From the NCBI GenBank assembly GCA_002483265.1, contig DLHO01000002.1, positions 1 through 36,331 of the forward strand: DNA of 36,331 nt, given 5' to 3'. Under the pieces are notes generated by a model, which saw only the letters and a program-made list of their open reading frames with translations, ran no database searches and was not told the origin of the DNA. This stretch comes from Flavobacteriales bacterium UBA7666 (GTDB lineage: Bacteria; Bacteroidota; Bacteroidia; Flavobacteriales_D; Crocinitomicaceae). A program made the translations under genes and the position numbers. How positions within the stretch are numbered: position 1 is the stretch's first letter; each line of letters begins with the position of its first letter. Positions 22,031 through 32,100 of this stretch are shown here, in pieces.

Positions 22031-24754
22031 ATGAAGAAGATAATTTTAATATGTACGTTGTTGTTTCTTTCAAACAGTGTATTAAATGCTCAGGTAACAT
22101 TGTGTCTTGGGCAGGATGCAACAGTTTGTGCCGGTCAAACGGTTCAGATCACAAATTGTTCAGGTGGAGGACCGATTTTAGGGTCGGGAATTACTTTAGA
22201 TAATGCAATAACTATTCCCCAATTGCCGGATGACATGTTTTCGGCAATTATCCCAATGGGGTTCGGGTTCAATTTTTATGGTACGAATTATACCAATTGC
22301 GTGATCGGATCAAATGGTCTGATAAGCTTTACAGCAGGTAATGCAAATACAGGTTGTACCTGGAGTTTGGTTGGTATGGGAACACTTCCTAACACTACAT
22401 TAACAGCAGCAAGAAACTCTGCAATGCTCTTTTATTCTGATATTAATCCTTCCCAAGCACCAATCGGGCCGATTAAGTATCAAACTATTGGAACCGCACC
22501 AAACAGAAAGTTCGTTGTGTTGTTTGAAAGTGTGAATGCTTTCCAATGTCCAAATACGTGTTACTACGGAGCAATTGTGTTTTATGAATCAAGCAACATC
22601 ATTGATATGATGATTGGTCAAAAACCAAACTGTGCAACCTGGAACGGAGGTTTGGCTATTCAAGGGGTTGAAAATGCAGCAGGAACTGTTGCTACAATCA
22701 CGCCGGGAAGAAATAACAGTGTTTGGAATGCGAATCAGGATGGGAAAAGATTTACACCTATCGCACCGAATAACACCTCCAATTATGCAGTGGCAACTGT
22801 TCCTTATTACACAGTTACTTCGACATCAAATAACAGTATTCAATGGACTAGTACAGCCGGAGGATTATGGCCTTACAATAACGGCGTTTTGAATATCACA
22901 ACGGTTCCTGCCGGAACCACCGGATACTATTTGACTGCGGCAGCTTGTAATGCGGCAGTTGGAGGTGTGAGTGATACTACATTTATTACGAGACAAGTGG
23001 TGTCAGGTACAGCAACTGCGGTAACGGATTATTGTTTCGGAGGTGTTGGTTCTGCAACAGTAACACCTACCCAAGGTTTAGCACCATTTACTTATACCTG
23101 GACTCCGGGAGGCCAGACAACACAGACGGCTACTAATTTAATTTCCGGACCATATACTGTGCATATCACAGATGCGATGGGTTGTGGTGTCAACGTCAAC
23201 GTCAACGTTCCAAATACGAATGCAACATTCAGTGGGTCTTCCACTTTAGTAAGTTGTCCTGGTGGAAATGATGGTACTGCAACAGCAACTATGACTCCTC
23301 CGCTAGGTGTTGTTTCCTATAATTGGTATGATGCCGGTGGACAAACAACACAGACTGCAACGGGTCTAATTGCTGGAACCTATCATTGTGTGGTTTCTAC
23401 ATCTCAATCTTCAGGCTGTACAGATACGGTTGAAGTCATTGTTTCTGAAATTCCGGGAATGGTGTCAACAATCATCAACCAACAAGACGTGACTTGTAAT
23501 AGTATGAATGATGGAATCGTGGAAATCAATGTGGTAGCAGGAACAGCTCCGTATACGTATTCTTGGTCCGGCTCAGCTTCTACAGGGCCACTGGCAAATG
23601 ATTTGTTCGCAGGAACACATACCGTAACAATTACAGATGCAAATAACTGTGTGATTACGACGACAACGACTATTGGTGAACCGACAGCATTGAAGATTAC
23701 GAATTTGACACCAGATACAATCATCTGTCCTGAAGCATCTATTGTTTTAAATGTGCAGGGAACCGGTGGTAACGGACCTTTGTTCTATACATTTACCTGG
23801 AAGGAAAATGGAGTGGTAATTGGTACTGGAACTTCAATCACCGTTGATCCGGCAACAACAGCAACTCAATATTGCGTTGAATTGACCGAAACATGTGGTT
23901 CACCGCGCACGGATTCTTGTATGACGATCAATTTCCCAACACCAATTGTTCCGATTTATCAAGCTAACAAACCGTATTCTTGTTTGCCCGGAGATATGAT
24001 TTTCCTGAATGCCTTGAATAATGATCACGATGATGAAGTTGATTCTGTGGTGGTTGATTTTGGAAATGGTGATATGGGTGTCTTCTATGGAGATTCAAAC
24101 CTCACATATACGTATACATCTGCAGGAATTTATACAATTAGCGTTGTAACAACTTCCGTTCGGGGTTGCGTAACAACGAATACATTCCCGGGAATAGCAA
24201 ATATAATTGCGAATCCGGTGGCAGATTTCACCATGTCGGCGAATCCTACAACAATCTTTGAAACGGTTGTGAAAATGCAAGATAAATCAAGTCCGGGTGT
24301 GGTGAATTGGACTTGGAGTTCTGTCGGATCAAATCCAAACAACAGTACCTACCAAAATCCGACATTCCATTATCCGGAAGGAGTTGTAGCAACTTATACC
24401 ATTCAATTGATCGTTGAGACGGCAGAAGGATGTGTTGATACCATAGAACGAGTATTATCGGTGAACAGTGATATTATTTTCTACGCTCCGAATGCGTTTA
24501 CACCTGATGGAGATGAATTCAATCAAACATGGAAATTCTTTGTTTCTGGAATTGATGAATATAATTTTGAATTGATGATTTTTGATCGTTGGGGAGAAGT
24601 TATCTGGGAAACACACGATCCAAATGCAGCTTGGGACGGAACCTACAACGGTAAGGTTGTTCAGGCCGGAGCTTATTCATGGATCGCTCGTGTGAAAGAT
24701 ATTTATTCAGATACCAAGAAAACCTTTAACGGAGCGATTAATATTTTCAGATAA
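22031..24754 (+). CDS. T9SS type-B sorted surface protein with SprB-like repeats and PKD domain (2)
   Basis: 907 aa. The start is the ATG at 22031 (MKKIILICTLLFLSNSVLNAQ, signal peptide); a GTG six bases earlier adds only Met-Ile. The N-terminal domain (about 22-320) is unlike that of the upstream paralogue and looks nidogen-like/beta-sandwich: GFGFNFYGTNYTNCVIGSNG, AMLFYSDINPSQAP, NRKFVVLFESVNAF. Three SprB-like repeats (about 325-550) follow, then the same Ig-like, PKD-like and type-B sorting domains as protein 1, in places almost identical. A GTCAAC triplet repeat (23189-23206) encodes VNVNVN in the first repeat. Secreted through T9SS; adhesin role inferred. Its own terminator follows, and 222 bp separate it from protein 1, so it is probably a separate unit. 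Confidence 0.92.
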   Translation: MKKIILICTLLFLSNSVLNAQVTLCLGQDATVCAGQTVQITNCSGGGPILGSGITLDNAITIPQLPDDMFSAIIPMGFGFNFYGTNYTNCVIGSNGLISFTAGNANTGCTWSLVGMGTLPNTTLTAARNSAMLFYSDINPSQAPIGPIKYQTIGTAPNRKFVVLFESVNAFQCPNTCYYGAIVFYESSNIIDMMIGQKPNCATWNGGLAIQGVENAAGTVATITPGRNNSVWNANQDGKRFTPIAPNNTSNYAVATVPYYTVTSTSNNSIQWTSTAGGLWPYNNGVLNITTVPAGTTGYYLTAAACNAAVGGVSDTTFITRQVVSGTATAVTDYCFGGVGSATVTPTQGLAPFTYTWTPGGQTTQTATNLISGPYTVHITDAMGCGVNVNVNVPNTNATFSGSSTLVSCPGGNDGTATATMTPPLGVVSYNWYDAGGQTTQTATGLIAGTYHCVVSTSQSSGCTDTVEVIVSEIPGMVSTIINQQDVTCNSMNDGIVEINVVAGTAPYTYSWSGSASTGPLANDLFAGTHTVTITDANNCVITTTTTIGEPTALKITNLTPDTIICPEASIVLNVQGTGGNGPLFYTFTWKENGVVIGTGTSITVDPATTATQYCVELTETCGSPRTDSCMTINFPTPIVPIYQANKPYSCLPGDMIFLNALNNDHDDEVDSVVVDFGNGDMGVFYGDSNLTYTYTSAGIYTISVVTTSVRGCVTTNTFPGIANIIANPVADFTMSANPTTIFETVVKMQDKSSPGVVNWTWSSVGSNPNNSTYQNPTFHYPEGVVATYTIQLIVETAEGCVDTIERVLSVNSDIIFYAPNAFTPDGDEFNQTWKFFVSGIDEYNFELMIFDRWGEVIWETHDPNAAWDGTYNGKVVQAGAYSWIARVKDIYSDTKKTFNGAINIFR

Positions 24755-24782
24755 GTATTACCGACTACTTTAATTATACGTG

Positions 24783-24813
24783 AAACCCCGGCATTTATCG
24801 CCGGGGTTTTGCT
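24783..24813 (+). terminator. Rho-independent terminator of surface protein 2
   Basis: AAACCCCGGC and GCCGGGGTTT form a 10-bp GC-rich stem with a 7-nt loop, 28 nt after the stop, then TGCTTTT. Confidence 0.88.
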
Positions 24814-24938
24814 TTTAAAATGAATCTGTCAAAAGATTATTTTGTTTCAGAGTCGAACGCTCTCTTCTCATGCTTATTTTTGTTTGCTTTTAATAAACGG
24901 TTGTTTTCTTAGTGAAATCGAAGTTGTAAAACATAATA

Positions 24939-26270
24939 ATGATGAAAAACGTACTTGTAATATTCCTTTTGCTAGCAATCTCAACTGGAATAAATGCTCA
25001 AACAAAAGATTCAAGCAGGATTATAATTCCCGAATTGAAACTGAATTTGAATAAATCAGGAACGAGCTATATTAAAGGGACATTTTTAGCTCAAACTTGG
25101 GCACGTTATTCTGAGTTTAATCCAGGAACAACCATCGATGGAACGCCGAAATCGAGCTATGGAGATGTTGGGATCAGAAGATGGCGAATTCAGGTTTTTG
25201 GTCAGTTAACGAATCGCATTTATTTCTATACCCAGTTCGGACAAAATAATTTCAGTTCCCTGCAGCCAAGACATACAGGAGCATTTTTGCATGACGCGGT
25301 AACAGAGCTCAAAATCGTTAAACAACTTCAAATTGGAGGAGGATTGACAGGATGGGGAGGAGTTTCCCGTTTTTCTTCACCTGCAATTGCGAATATTATG
25401 GGACTGGATGCTCCTATCTACCAACAAGCGACCAATGGTGTGAACGATCAGTTCGGACGAAAGCTGTCACTCTATTTAAAAGGCGAAATTGCACGATTGA
25501 ATTATCGGATTGCACTATCCAGACCAATGTCCGTTAAAAACAGCGTAATTGCGATTCCTCCGATCAGTTCCAATTCAAATTTTAATACGGAAGCTCCACG
25601 TGCTCAAACTTCCGGTTATTTATTCTGGCAATTTTTGGATAAGGAAACAACTCCTAATCCTTACATGAGCGGAACTTATTTAGGGAAAAAGAAATTGTTG
25701 AATGTAGGTTTTGGTTGGGTGCAGCAAAATCAAGCTATGTGGCACACAACTGATTTGGGAGATACAAGCCGAACAAGCTTATTACTGCTTGGAGTGGATG
25801 TCTTTTTGGATCTTCCGCTAGGTAAAAAAGGAGCAGCACTAAATGCATATGTTGCTTACAATAATTTTAATTACGGTAAAAATTATGTTCGCATGCTCAA
25901 TGGAATGAACCCGGCAAATGGAATCAATTCAGATGGAACATTGAATGGCGCTGGAGTAAATTACCCGATGATGGGAACGGGAAACATTCTGTTTGCACAA
26001 ATAGGATATAAATTAAAAGACGATCTGTTTGCTGCTGATAATGGAACTTTGATGCCTTATTTAGAACTTCAATATTCACAGTTTCAAGCCTTAAAAGATC
26101 CGTCTGTGATGTTTGAAGCCGGACTTAACTGGTTGATTCATGGAACTCACGGTTCCAAGTTGTCTTTGGGGCTGCAAAACAGGCCTGTTTTTGAAAACAA
26201 CTCACTCGGAGATGCCATTCAAACAATGCGGAAGAATATGTTGGTGCTCCAATATCAAATTGCATTTTAA
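24939..26270 (+). CDS. Outer membrane porin (OprO/OprP-like)
   Basis: 443 aa. Starts MMKNVLVIFLLLAISTGINAQ, a signal peptide with cleavage near residue 21 (two ATG in tandem; either could be used). The mature N-terminal part, GTSYIKGTFLAQTWARYSEF followed by GDVGIRRWRIQVFGQLTNRIYFYTQFG, matches the opening strands of the phosphate-selective porin-like family in Bacteroidota (R-R-x-R plus FGQLTNR). Alternating strands continue to the C-terminal LVLQYQIAF, which ends in Phe as outer membrane barrels do. Substrate unknown; the phosphate label is only a family name. Upstream 184 bp hold the previous terminator but no exact -7 box. The next gene begins 43 nt after the stop. Confidence 0.85.
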   Translation: MMKNVLVIFLLLAISTGINAQTKDSSRIIIPELKLNLNKSGTSYIKGTFLAQTWARYSEFNPGTTIDGTPKSSYGDVGIRRWRIQVFGQLTNRIYFYTQFGQNNFSSLQPRHTGAFLHDAVTELKIVKQLQIGGGLTGWGGVSRFSSPAIANIMGLDAPIYQQATNGVNDQFGRKLSLYLKGEIARLNYRIALSRPMSVKNSVIAIPPISSNSNFNTEAPRAQTSGYLFWQFLDKETTPNPYMSGTYLGKKKLLNVGFGWVQQNQAMWHTTDLGDTSRTSLLLLGVDVFLDLPLGKKGAALNAYVAYNNFNYGKNYVRMLNGMNPANGINSDGTLNGAGVNYPMMGTGNILFAQIGYKLKDDLFAADNGTLMPYLELQYSQFQALKDPSVMFEAGLNWLIHGTHGSKLSLGLQNRPVFENNSLGDAIQTMRKNMLVLQYQIAF

Positions 26271-26313
26271 CTTTTCTATATTTATGCGTTATACTATCAA
26301 TAGCACAAACAAC

Positions 26314-26802
26314 ATGAAATATTTAAGCATTCTGGTATTTGCTCTCGTGTTTTCTTTCCATGGCAAGACACAAAAAATTCAAAGTTGTGATTCAGTTCCG
26401 GCATTGAATTCAGAGATATTGAAAGTTTTAAAACCGTACGTGGGACAGAAAATTTTAAGGGGCGAATGCTGGGATGTTCTTAGTATTGCTTTAAACGAGA
26501 CGCATGCCGAATGGAATGGTTATGATGTTTTCGGAACTTCTTACGATTACAAAAAACAATGTGTTTCTCCCGGAGATATTATCGCTTTTAAAGGTGTGAA
26601 GTTTGGTGGAGTGCAAAACGGGCAAAAGTATTTCGAAGAAATGGAAAAGCATTTTGCAGTTGTAAAAGAAGTCAAAGCGAACGGGGAGTTAGTATTACTG
26701 CATCAGAATACAGGGAGATTTGGTAGAAAGCTGGGTGAATCCAGTATTTTTATGGGAGATCTGAAGAAAGGGAAAATGGAATTTTTTCGTCCGAAACGTT
26801 AA
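26314..26802 (+). CDS. Secreted CHAP/NlpC-P60-like cysteine peptidase-fold protein
   Basis: 162 aa from MKYLSILVFALVFSFHGKTQ, a signal peptide. A longer frame runs back into the porin gene and has no other support; an intermediate ATG at 26284 would give a ten-residue extension before the signal peptide. The mature protein has a pattern of the papain-like CHAP/NlpC fold: GQKILRGECWDVLSIAL (nucleophile Cys before W-D), SPGDIIAFKG (strand after the helix), HFAVVKEV (candidate His) and LLHQNTG (candidate third residue). GECWD-containing CHAP-like proteins are usually cell-wall amidases or endopeptidases, but the target here is unknown. Its stop codon shares the TTAA at 26799-26802 with the convergent methyltransferase gene. 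Confidence 0.72.
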   Translation: MKYLSILVFALVFSFHGKTQKIQSCDSVPALNSEILKVLKPYVGQKILRGECWDVLSIALNETHAEWNGYDVFGTSYDYKKQCVSPGDIIAFKGVKFGGVQNGQKYFEEMEKHFAVVKEVKANGELVLLHQNTGRFGRKLGESSIFMGDLKKGKMEFFRPKR

Positions 26803-28136
26803 TCAATTCGCATTCGGATTCGCCATTCCTTCGGAAAAAGATTGTTGAATCGATTTCCCAAATGTTTGATCCATCCCAATTTTGTTCCTTCAAATGAAAC
26901 GGTGTTAAATCCGTGTTTTCCTTCCAGATTAAATGTTTCACCTTTCAGGTAATGCAGCGCTTGTTCACGGGTTAAAGAAATATCCGGAATGTGATCTGAT
27001 AAAATAGATGAATCTAGTACCAGAGCTTCATTGGGGATTAATCCTTTTCGGGAAATTTCACCCAATTCTGTTCCCAGTTTGATGATTCTCAAATTGGAAT
27101 GAAGCAGTTCCACCAATTCACTTGATCCGGCCGGAATAGCAAATACATAATTATTCCATTGAATGAACTCCGATTTCGAGTCACCAATCCATTCACTGTA
27201 CCAAGCTTCTGGCTTTAGTCGTGTAAGCGTACTTTTTTTCTTTGATTTGTTTTTCTGTGTGCGTTCTTCTCCCAATTTCTGGATGACAACCACATAAAAT
27301 CCTTCTGTTTTCAATTCAGATGGAAGCGCATAATGACCAATTCCATCTCTTCCTTCTTTTGCAAATGGAATTTCCAGTGAATGAATTTTAGAATCAGTTT
27401 GCTCCAGAATCCAACGCACATTGTCTTCGTTTTCTTGCGAATTGAATGTACAGGTCGAATAAATCAAAAAACCTTGTGGTTTCAATGAATCCCAAACATC
27501 CATCACGATTCGTCTTTGACGCGCTGCGCATAGATTTACGGATTCCACCGACCATTCATTTCGAGCATCTTGATCCTTGCGAAACATGCCTTCTCCGGAA
27601 CACGGAGCATCGATCAAAATGCAATCAAATATACTTTTCAGCCCTTCAAAATCCGATGGATCATTGTTACTCACCAAGCTGTTTTTAGCTCCCCATTTGG
27701 TTAGATTTTCCTTTAATATTTTCGATCTGTTTTGAATGACTTCATTTGCTAAAAGCAATCCGTCACCATTTAAAAAATCAGCGATAAGCGTGCTTTTTCC
27801 ACCAGGCGCAGCACACAAATCTAGTATTACGGGTTCACCAGGAAACTTGAGTTGTCTTAAAATGCAATCGATAAATTGTGAACCTGCTTCTTGTGGATAA
27901 TATCTGCCACCATGAAAATGTGGATCCAATGTAAAAATCGGTCGTTCAGGAAGGTAAAAGCCATTCTTTGACCACGGAATTTCTTCCAATTCCGAAAAAA
28001 CGGAAACTCCTTTGGATGAATTGATCCGAATAGCAATCGGTTGCTCTTCATTCAAGGCTTGAAGTAAGGGTTCTCCTAAAAACGGGTCCTTGCTTACGCG
28101 TTCAACGAATGCCTTCGGTAGTTCAACTTTCTTCAT
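26799..28136 (-). CDS. RsmF-like rRNA cytosine-C5 methyltransferase (NOL1/NOP2/Sun family)
   Basis: A SAM-dependent m5C RNA methyltransferase. 445 aa. N-terminal helical region, then the Rossmann domain: motif I LDLCAAPGGKS (about 105-115), motif IV DAPCSGEGMFRKD (176-188, C179) and motif VI YSTCTF (226-231, catalytic C229). The SGEGMFRKD version of motif IV and the C-terminal PUA-like part (ALHYLKGETFNLEGKHGFNTVSFEG) resemble RsmF/YebU more than RsmB. E. coli RsmF modifies C1407 of 16S rRNA; the same site here is inference. The start overlaps the tsaD stop in an ATGA (28133-28136), so the two are translationally coupled. The 3' end overlaps the convergent gene by 4 nt. Confidence 0.9.
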   Translation of the reverse strand: MKKVELPKAFVERVSKDPFLGEPLLQALNEEQPIAIRINSSKGVSVFSELEEIPWSKNGFYLPERPIFTLDPHFHGGRYYPQEAGSQFIDCILRQLKFPGEPVILDLCAAPGGKSTLIADFLNGDGLLLANEVIQNRSKILKENLTKWGAKNSLVSNNDPSDFEGLKSIFDCILIDAPCSGEGMFRKDQDARNEWSVESVNLCAARQRRIVMDVWDSLKPQGFLIYSTCTFNSQENEDNVRWILEQTDSKIHSLEIPFAKEGRDGIGHYALPSELKTEGFYVVVIQKLGEERTQKNKSKKKSTLTRLKPEAWYSEWIGDSKSEFIQWNNYVFAIPAGSSELVELLHSNLRIIKLGTELGEISRKGLIPNEALVLDSSILSDHIPDISLTREQALHYLKGETFNLEGKHGFNTVSFEGTKLGWIKHLGNRFNNLFPKEWRIRMRID

Positions 28137-29161
28137 GTTCTCACAAATGGTAAGCGTGCGTTTGCGCTAATATCCTGTTGGGCAAATTGCTTGTTTTTAG
28201 CCAAAAATTTCCCAGCTATTGCAATCATTGCGGCATTATCAGTACAATATTCAAATTTGGGAATAAATACATTCCACCCCCATTTACTTCCTTCCTCGAT
28301 CAACTTTGCGCGCAATCCTGAATTGGCAGAAACTCCGCCCGCAATAGCAATATCTTTGATTCCCGTGTCAGCAGAAACTTTTCGAAGCTGCTTGAAAAGA
28401 ATTTCCAATATGGTAGCCTGAATGGATGCGCAAAGGTCAGCTTTATTCTCCTCAATGAAATCCGGGTTTTTGGCAACTTCCTTCTGAATGAAATAAAGAA
28501 CCGAAGTTTTTAAACCGCTGAAGCTGAAATTATATCCGTCAACTTGGGGTTTCGCAAAGGAAAAGGCTTTAGAGTTTCCCTCTTTTGCATATTTGTCTAT
28601 TAAAGGGCCACCCGGATAAGGAAAACCTAAGATTTTTGCTGTTTTGTCAAAAGCTTCTCCCGCAGCATCATCAATTGTAGTTCCTAAAACAATCATTTCG
28701 ACAGGAGAGTCCACACGAACCAATTGGGTATGTCCACCGGAAACCGTCATACAGATAAATGGAAATCCCGGAACCGGAACTCCTTCATTGATGAAATGTG
28801 CTAAAATGTGGGCGTGCATATGATGAACTGCAACCATTGGTTTGTTCAATGCAAGACTTAATGATTTGGCAAAAGCGGTTCCAACTACCAATGAACCCAT
28901 CAATCCGGGACCTTGTGTAAATGCAATTAAATCAATATCTTTAAGAGTAAGAGCCGCCTTTTTTAAGGCTGCATCAACTACAGGGATAATGTTTTGTTGA
29001 TGCGCACGCGAGGCTAATTCAGGGACTACGCCACCATATTGCTCATGAATAGCTTGGCTAGCCGTAACATTGGATAAAATGGTATCATCTTTGAGAATAG
29101 CAGCGGAAGTATCATCACAAGATGACTCAATTCCTAGAATTACTAACGATTGTTGGCTCAA
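28133..29161 (-). CDS. tsaD: tRNA N6-adenosine threonylcarbamoyltransferase
   Basis: The catalytic subunit of the t6A complex (with TsaB/TsaE), which modifies A37 of ANN-decoding tRNAs. 342 aa, normal length. N-terminal LGIESSCDDTSAAIL (9-23) and the metal site HMHAH (114-118, in AVHHMHAHILAHF) are diagnostic, with VSGGHTQL, GEAFDKTAKILGFPYPGGP and AIAGGVSANSGLR following. The only start compatible with the family N-terminus is TTG at 29161 (MSQQSLVILGIESS), as no ATG or GTG is in frame upstream before the promoter box. The -7 box lies inside the first codons of divergent tamB. Coupled to the RsmF-like gene downstream. Confidence 0.95.
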   Translation of the reverse strand: MSQQSLVILGIESSCDDTSAAILKDDTILSNVTASQAIHEQYGGVVPELASRAHQQNIIPVVDAALKKAALTLKDIDLIAFTQGPGLMGSLVVGTAFAKSLSLALNKPMVAVHHMHAHILAHFINEGVPVPGFPFICMTVSGGHTQLVRVDSPVEMIVLGTTIDDAAGEAFDKTAKILGFPYPGGPLIDKYAKEGNSKAFSFAKPQVDGYNFSFSGLKTSVLYFIQKEVAKNPDFIEENKADLCASIQATILEILFKQLRKVSADTGIKDIAIAGGVSANSGLRAKLIEEGSKWGWNVFIPKFEYCTDNAAMIAIAGKFLAKNKQFAQQDISANARLPFVRT

Positions 29162-29167
29162 CTTTGT

Positions 29168-29175
29168 TAAATTTG
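29168..29175 (+). promoter_or_regulatory. -7 promoter box of tamB
   Basis: TAAATTTG, exact TAnnTTTG, ending 10 nt before the ATG at 29186, so the predicted leader is only a few nucleotides. It faces the tsaD box at 29190-29197, 14 nt away. Confidence 0.65.
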
Positions 29176-29185
29176 TATATAATAC

Positions 29186-32100
29186 ATGGCAAAAGTACTC
29201 AAAATACTAGGTAGAATAGTAGGGATTTCTTTTGAATGGGTGCTTTTGGTGCTCATTCTTTTTGCGTTTGCCATTCGTACAAGCCAGTTTCAGACCTATT
29301 TGGGAACGCTCGCAACTAATTTTTTATCTAAAGAATTGAACACCGAGTTGCGCATTGGAAAGATCGACATTGTTTTCTTCGATAAAATTTATTTGAAAGA
29401 CATTTTTGTTCGGGATCTTCACGGAGATACCCTGGCTTCGCTGAATCAAATAATGGTTCGTGTAAAGAATTTTGATTTAGGAGGAGATTATATCAATCTG
29501 AAGAGCGTGGGACTTTTGAAAGGAAGAGTTGGAATAGAGCGCGATACGATTACCGGAGATTACAACTACGAATTTATTGCAGATTATTTCTCCGGAAAAA
29601 AATCCAAGAAACCAAAATCAGATCCTCCCAAAGTAACCATTGAAAATGTGGATATTGAGTGGGTTACTATTTCTTATGATGACAATCGAAAGGGAAGGAA
29701 CACCTATGGAATGGATTACGACCATTTGAAGTTTAACGATGTCATTCTTCATATTACCAAATTCAAGGAAGAAAAGGGTGTTATTGCTTTTCAGGTAAGC
29801 CATTTGCAAACTCAGGAAAAGTCGGGCTTTTGGCTGAAACGCTTGTTCGCAAATGCAATTATAAATCCGGATAAAGGAGTTTTACTGAGCAACGTAGAGA
29901 TCAATACTTCCCGTTCAACTATTTATGCGTCCAAACTGAATATGTTGATGAGTTCTCTAAAGGGATTCAATGATTTTGTAGATAGTGTGGCGTTTGATGC
30001 GGTAATCGATTCTTCGCGAGTAAGTTTTTGGGATGTTTCTCAATTTGGAACAGCGCTGGAAGGAATGAATGAAGTTGTTTCATTGAGTGCAACAGTTACC
30101 AAAAAAGTAAAAGACCTGAAAATTGACAATTTGGATTTGCGTTTTGGTACCCGAAGTGTTGTTCGTGGAAACTATTCCCTACCTGATTTCAGGAATCTTT
30201 CTGCTTCAAACTTTAATGAGCGCATTGATTATGCATTAATTGACTTCTCAGATATCGAAAAAATTAAACTTCCAAAAGATGTGGGAAGAAGACGTTTGGA
30301 TTTTGATGAAATGATCGACAGGCTTCAGTATACCGAAGTTCGGAATACCACCATGAGAGGTTCTGTAGATAAATTCTTCCTGAAAAGTGATAAACTGCAA
30401 TCGGTACTTGGCTCCGTGCAATTGGATAATGAAATTACGTTTACGAAACTGAAGGAAGGTGGTTATGAGTTTAACAGAACTGCTGGGGAGCGCTATGATA
30501 TCGTAGTTGATAGTTTTAATTTGGCTAAATTCTTAGATAATTCCAATTTTGGGAATGTTACAGGTCAGGTTTATTTAAGTGGAATCGTTGGTCAAAAAGA
30601 TATGATCCGCTTGGAGACATTGGAGGGAGAGGTTACCAAATTTAGATTCAACGATTATACCTATTCAAATATTTCGGTTACCAATGGTTCGTTTATCAAG
30701 AACATTCTGGATGCAGATCTAATAGTGAATGATCCGAACCTGAAACTCGCATTTAATGGATTGATCGATGTCTCCAAAATACAGCATTTTGACTTCAAAG
30801 TTCAGATTGAAAAAGCAAATCTGGGACTTCTGAATTTCACCAAGGATCCCGAGTCTTCATTCGTTGGGAATCTAGACCTGGATTTGAAAGGTAATTCGCT
30901 TGAAACCTACGAAGGATTGATCAATGCAAATGGGATCGAATTCATAGAGAAAGGGAAAGAGATGGCTTTATCGGAATTGAGCCTTTACATTGAACGAAAT
31001 CCGGCAAGTGACCGCTTTGAATTGAGAAGTGATATTCTAGATGCTGATTTAACAGGGAAGATCAATTTCAAGACCATTCCGATTGCTATAAACAACGGTC
31101 TTTCTGATGCATTCCCTTCCTATTTTTCTCCGCAGAAGTTTCCTAAAGGAATGGAATCGAAAGATAATTTTGAAATGAATGCGACGATTAAGAATTCGCA
31201 GGATTTTCTGGATATTTTCGCTCCGAAATTAGAAATTGCTTACGGAACTGTTGTAAAAGTTCAGCTCGATTCAAGAATTCACCATCAAATGTTGGATATT
31301 CAATCTTCCAAGATAAGCTATGAAAAGCTGATGAATGAGAAGAGTGATGCTTATTTGACAAATGTTGTTTTGCATCAGGAGTTTACACAAGGTAATGGAA
31401 CATTGACTTTAACAGCAGACAAGACTCAATTACGCGATTCCTTAGATGTAGAGAATATTCAGCTCACAATGGATGGAACTAAAAATATTTACAAAACAGA
31501 TTTGATCTGGAATAAAGATGTGCCGAATACTTCCGATTTTGATTTTGTCGTCGATGTGCGTGAAGAAGGAGAATTCGATATTCAGGTGAAACCTTCTTAT
31601 TTCTCAGTGAAGAACAATAAGTGGGAGATCATGAATACGGGACAGATGGTCTACAAGAAAAAGCACTTTGAGATCAAGCATTTGATGTTGGAACGCGACA
31701 ACCAATATTTGGCTGTTAATGGTGTTTTATCAGAAAATCCGGAAGATTATTTAACGATCAATGCGCATGAATTGCATGTGGAGGAATTCTCCTCACTTCT
31801 GGGAGTCGGAGTAAAGATGGAAGGAAGTTTGGATGGTACAGCTCGTTTAGCAACACCATTTACAGATATTAAAGTAGATGGAGACTTTATTTTAAATGAC
31901 TTCTTCCTGGAAGGACAAGAAGTAGGTGATGTACATGTCAATGGAATCTGGATTGACCTGGAGAAAAAAATCATCCTGAATGGAGATTTAAAGTACAAAG
32001 ACCTTCAAACCTTTGATTTCAACGGGTATTATCTGCCAATGAAAAAGGAGGATAACATCAATTTTGACCTTGAATTCAAGGATATGAATTTGTCCTTTGC

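Noticed and set aside
23404..23724. Long antisense frames within the T9SS surface protein genes and other large genes
   Set aside because: They mirror repetitive Thr/Val/Gly-rich codons of the sense gene, have no promoter or family features, and no independent support.
26140..26313. N-terminal extension of the CHAP-like gene into the porin gene
   Set aside because: It overlaps porin coding sequence in another frame and would place the signal peptide about 58 residues inside the protein.
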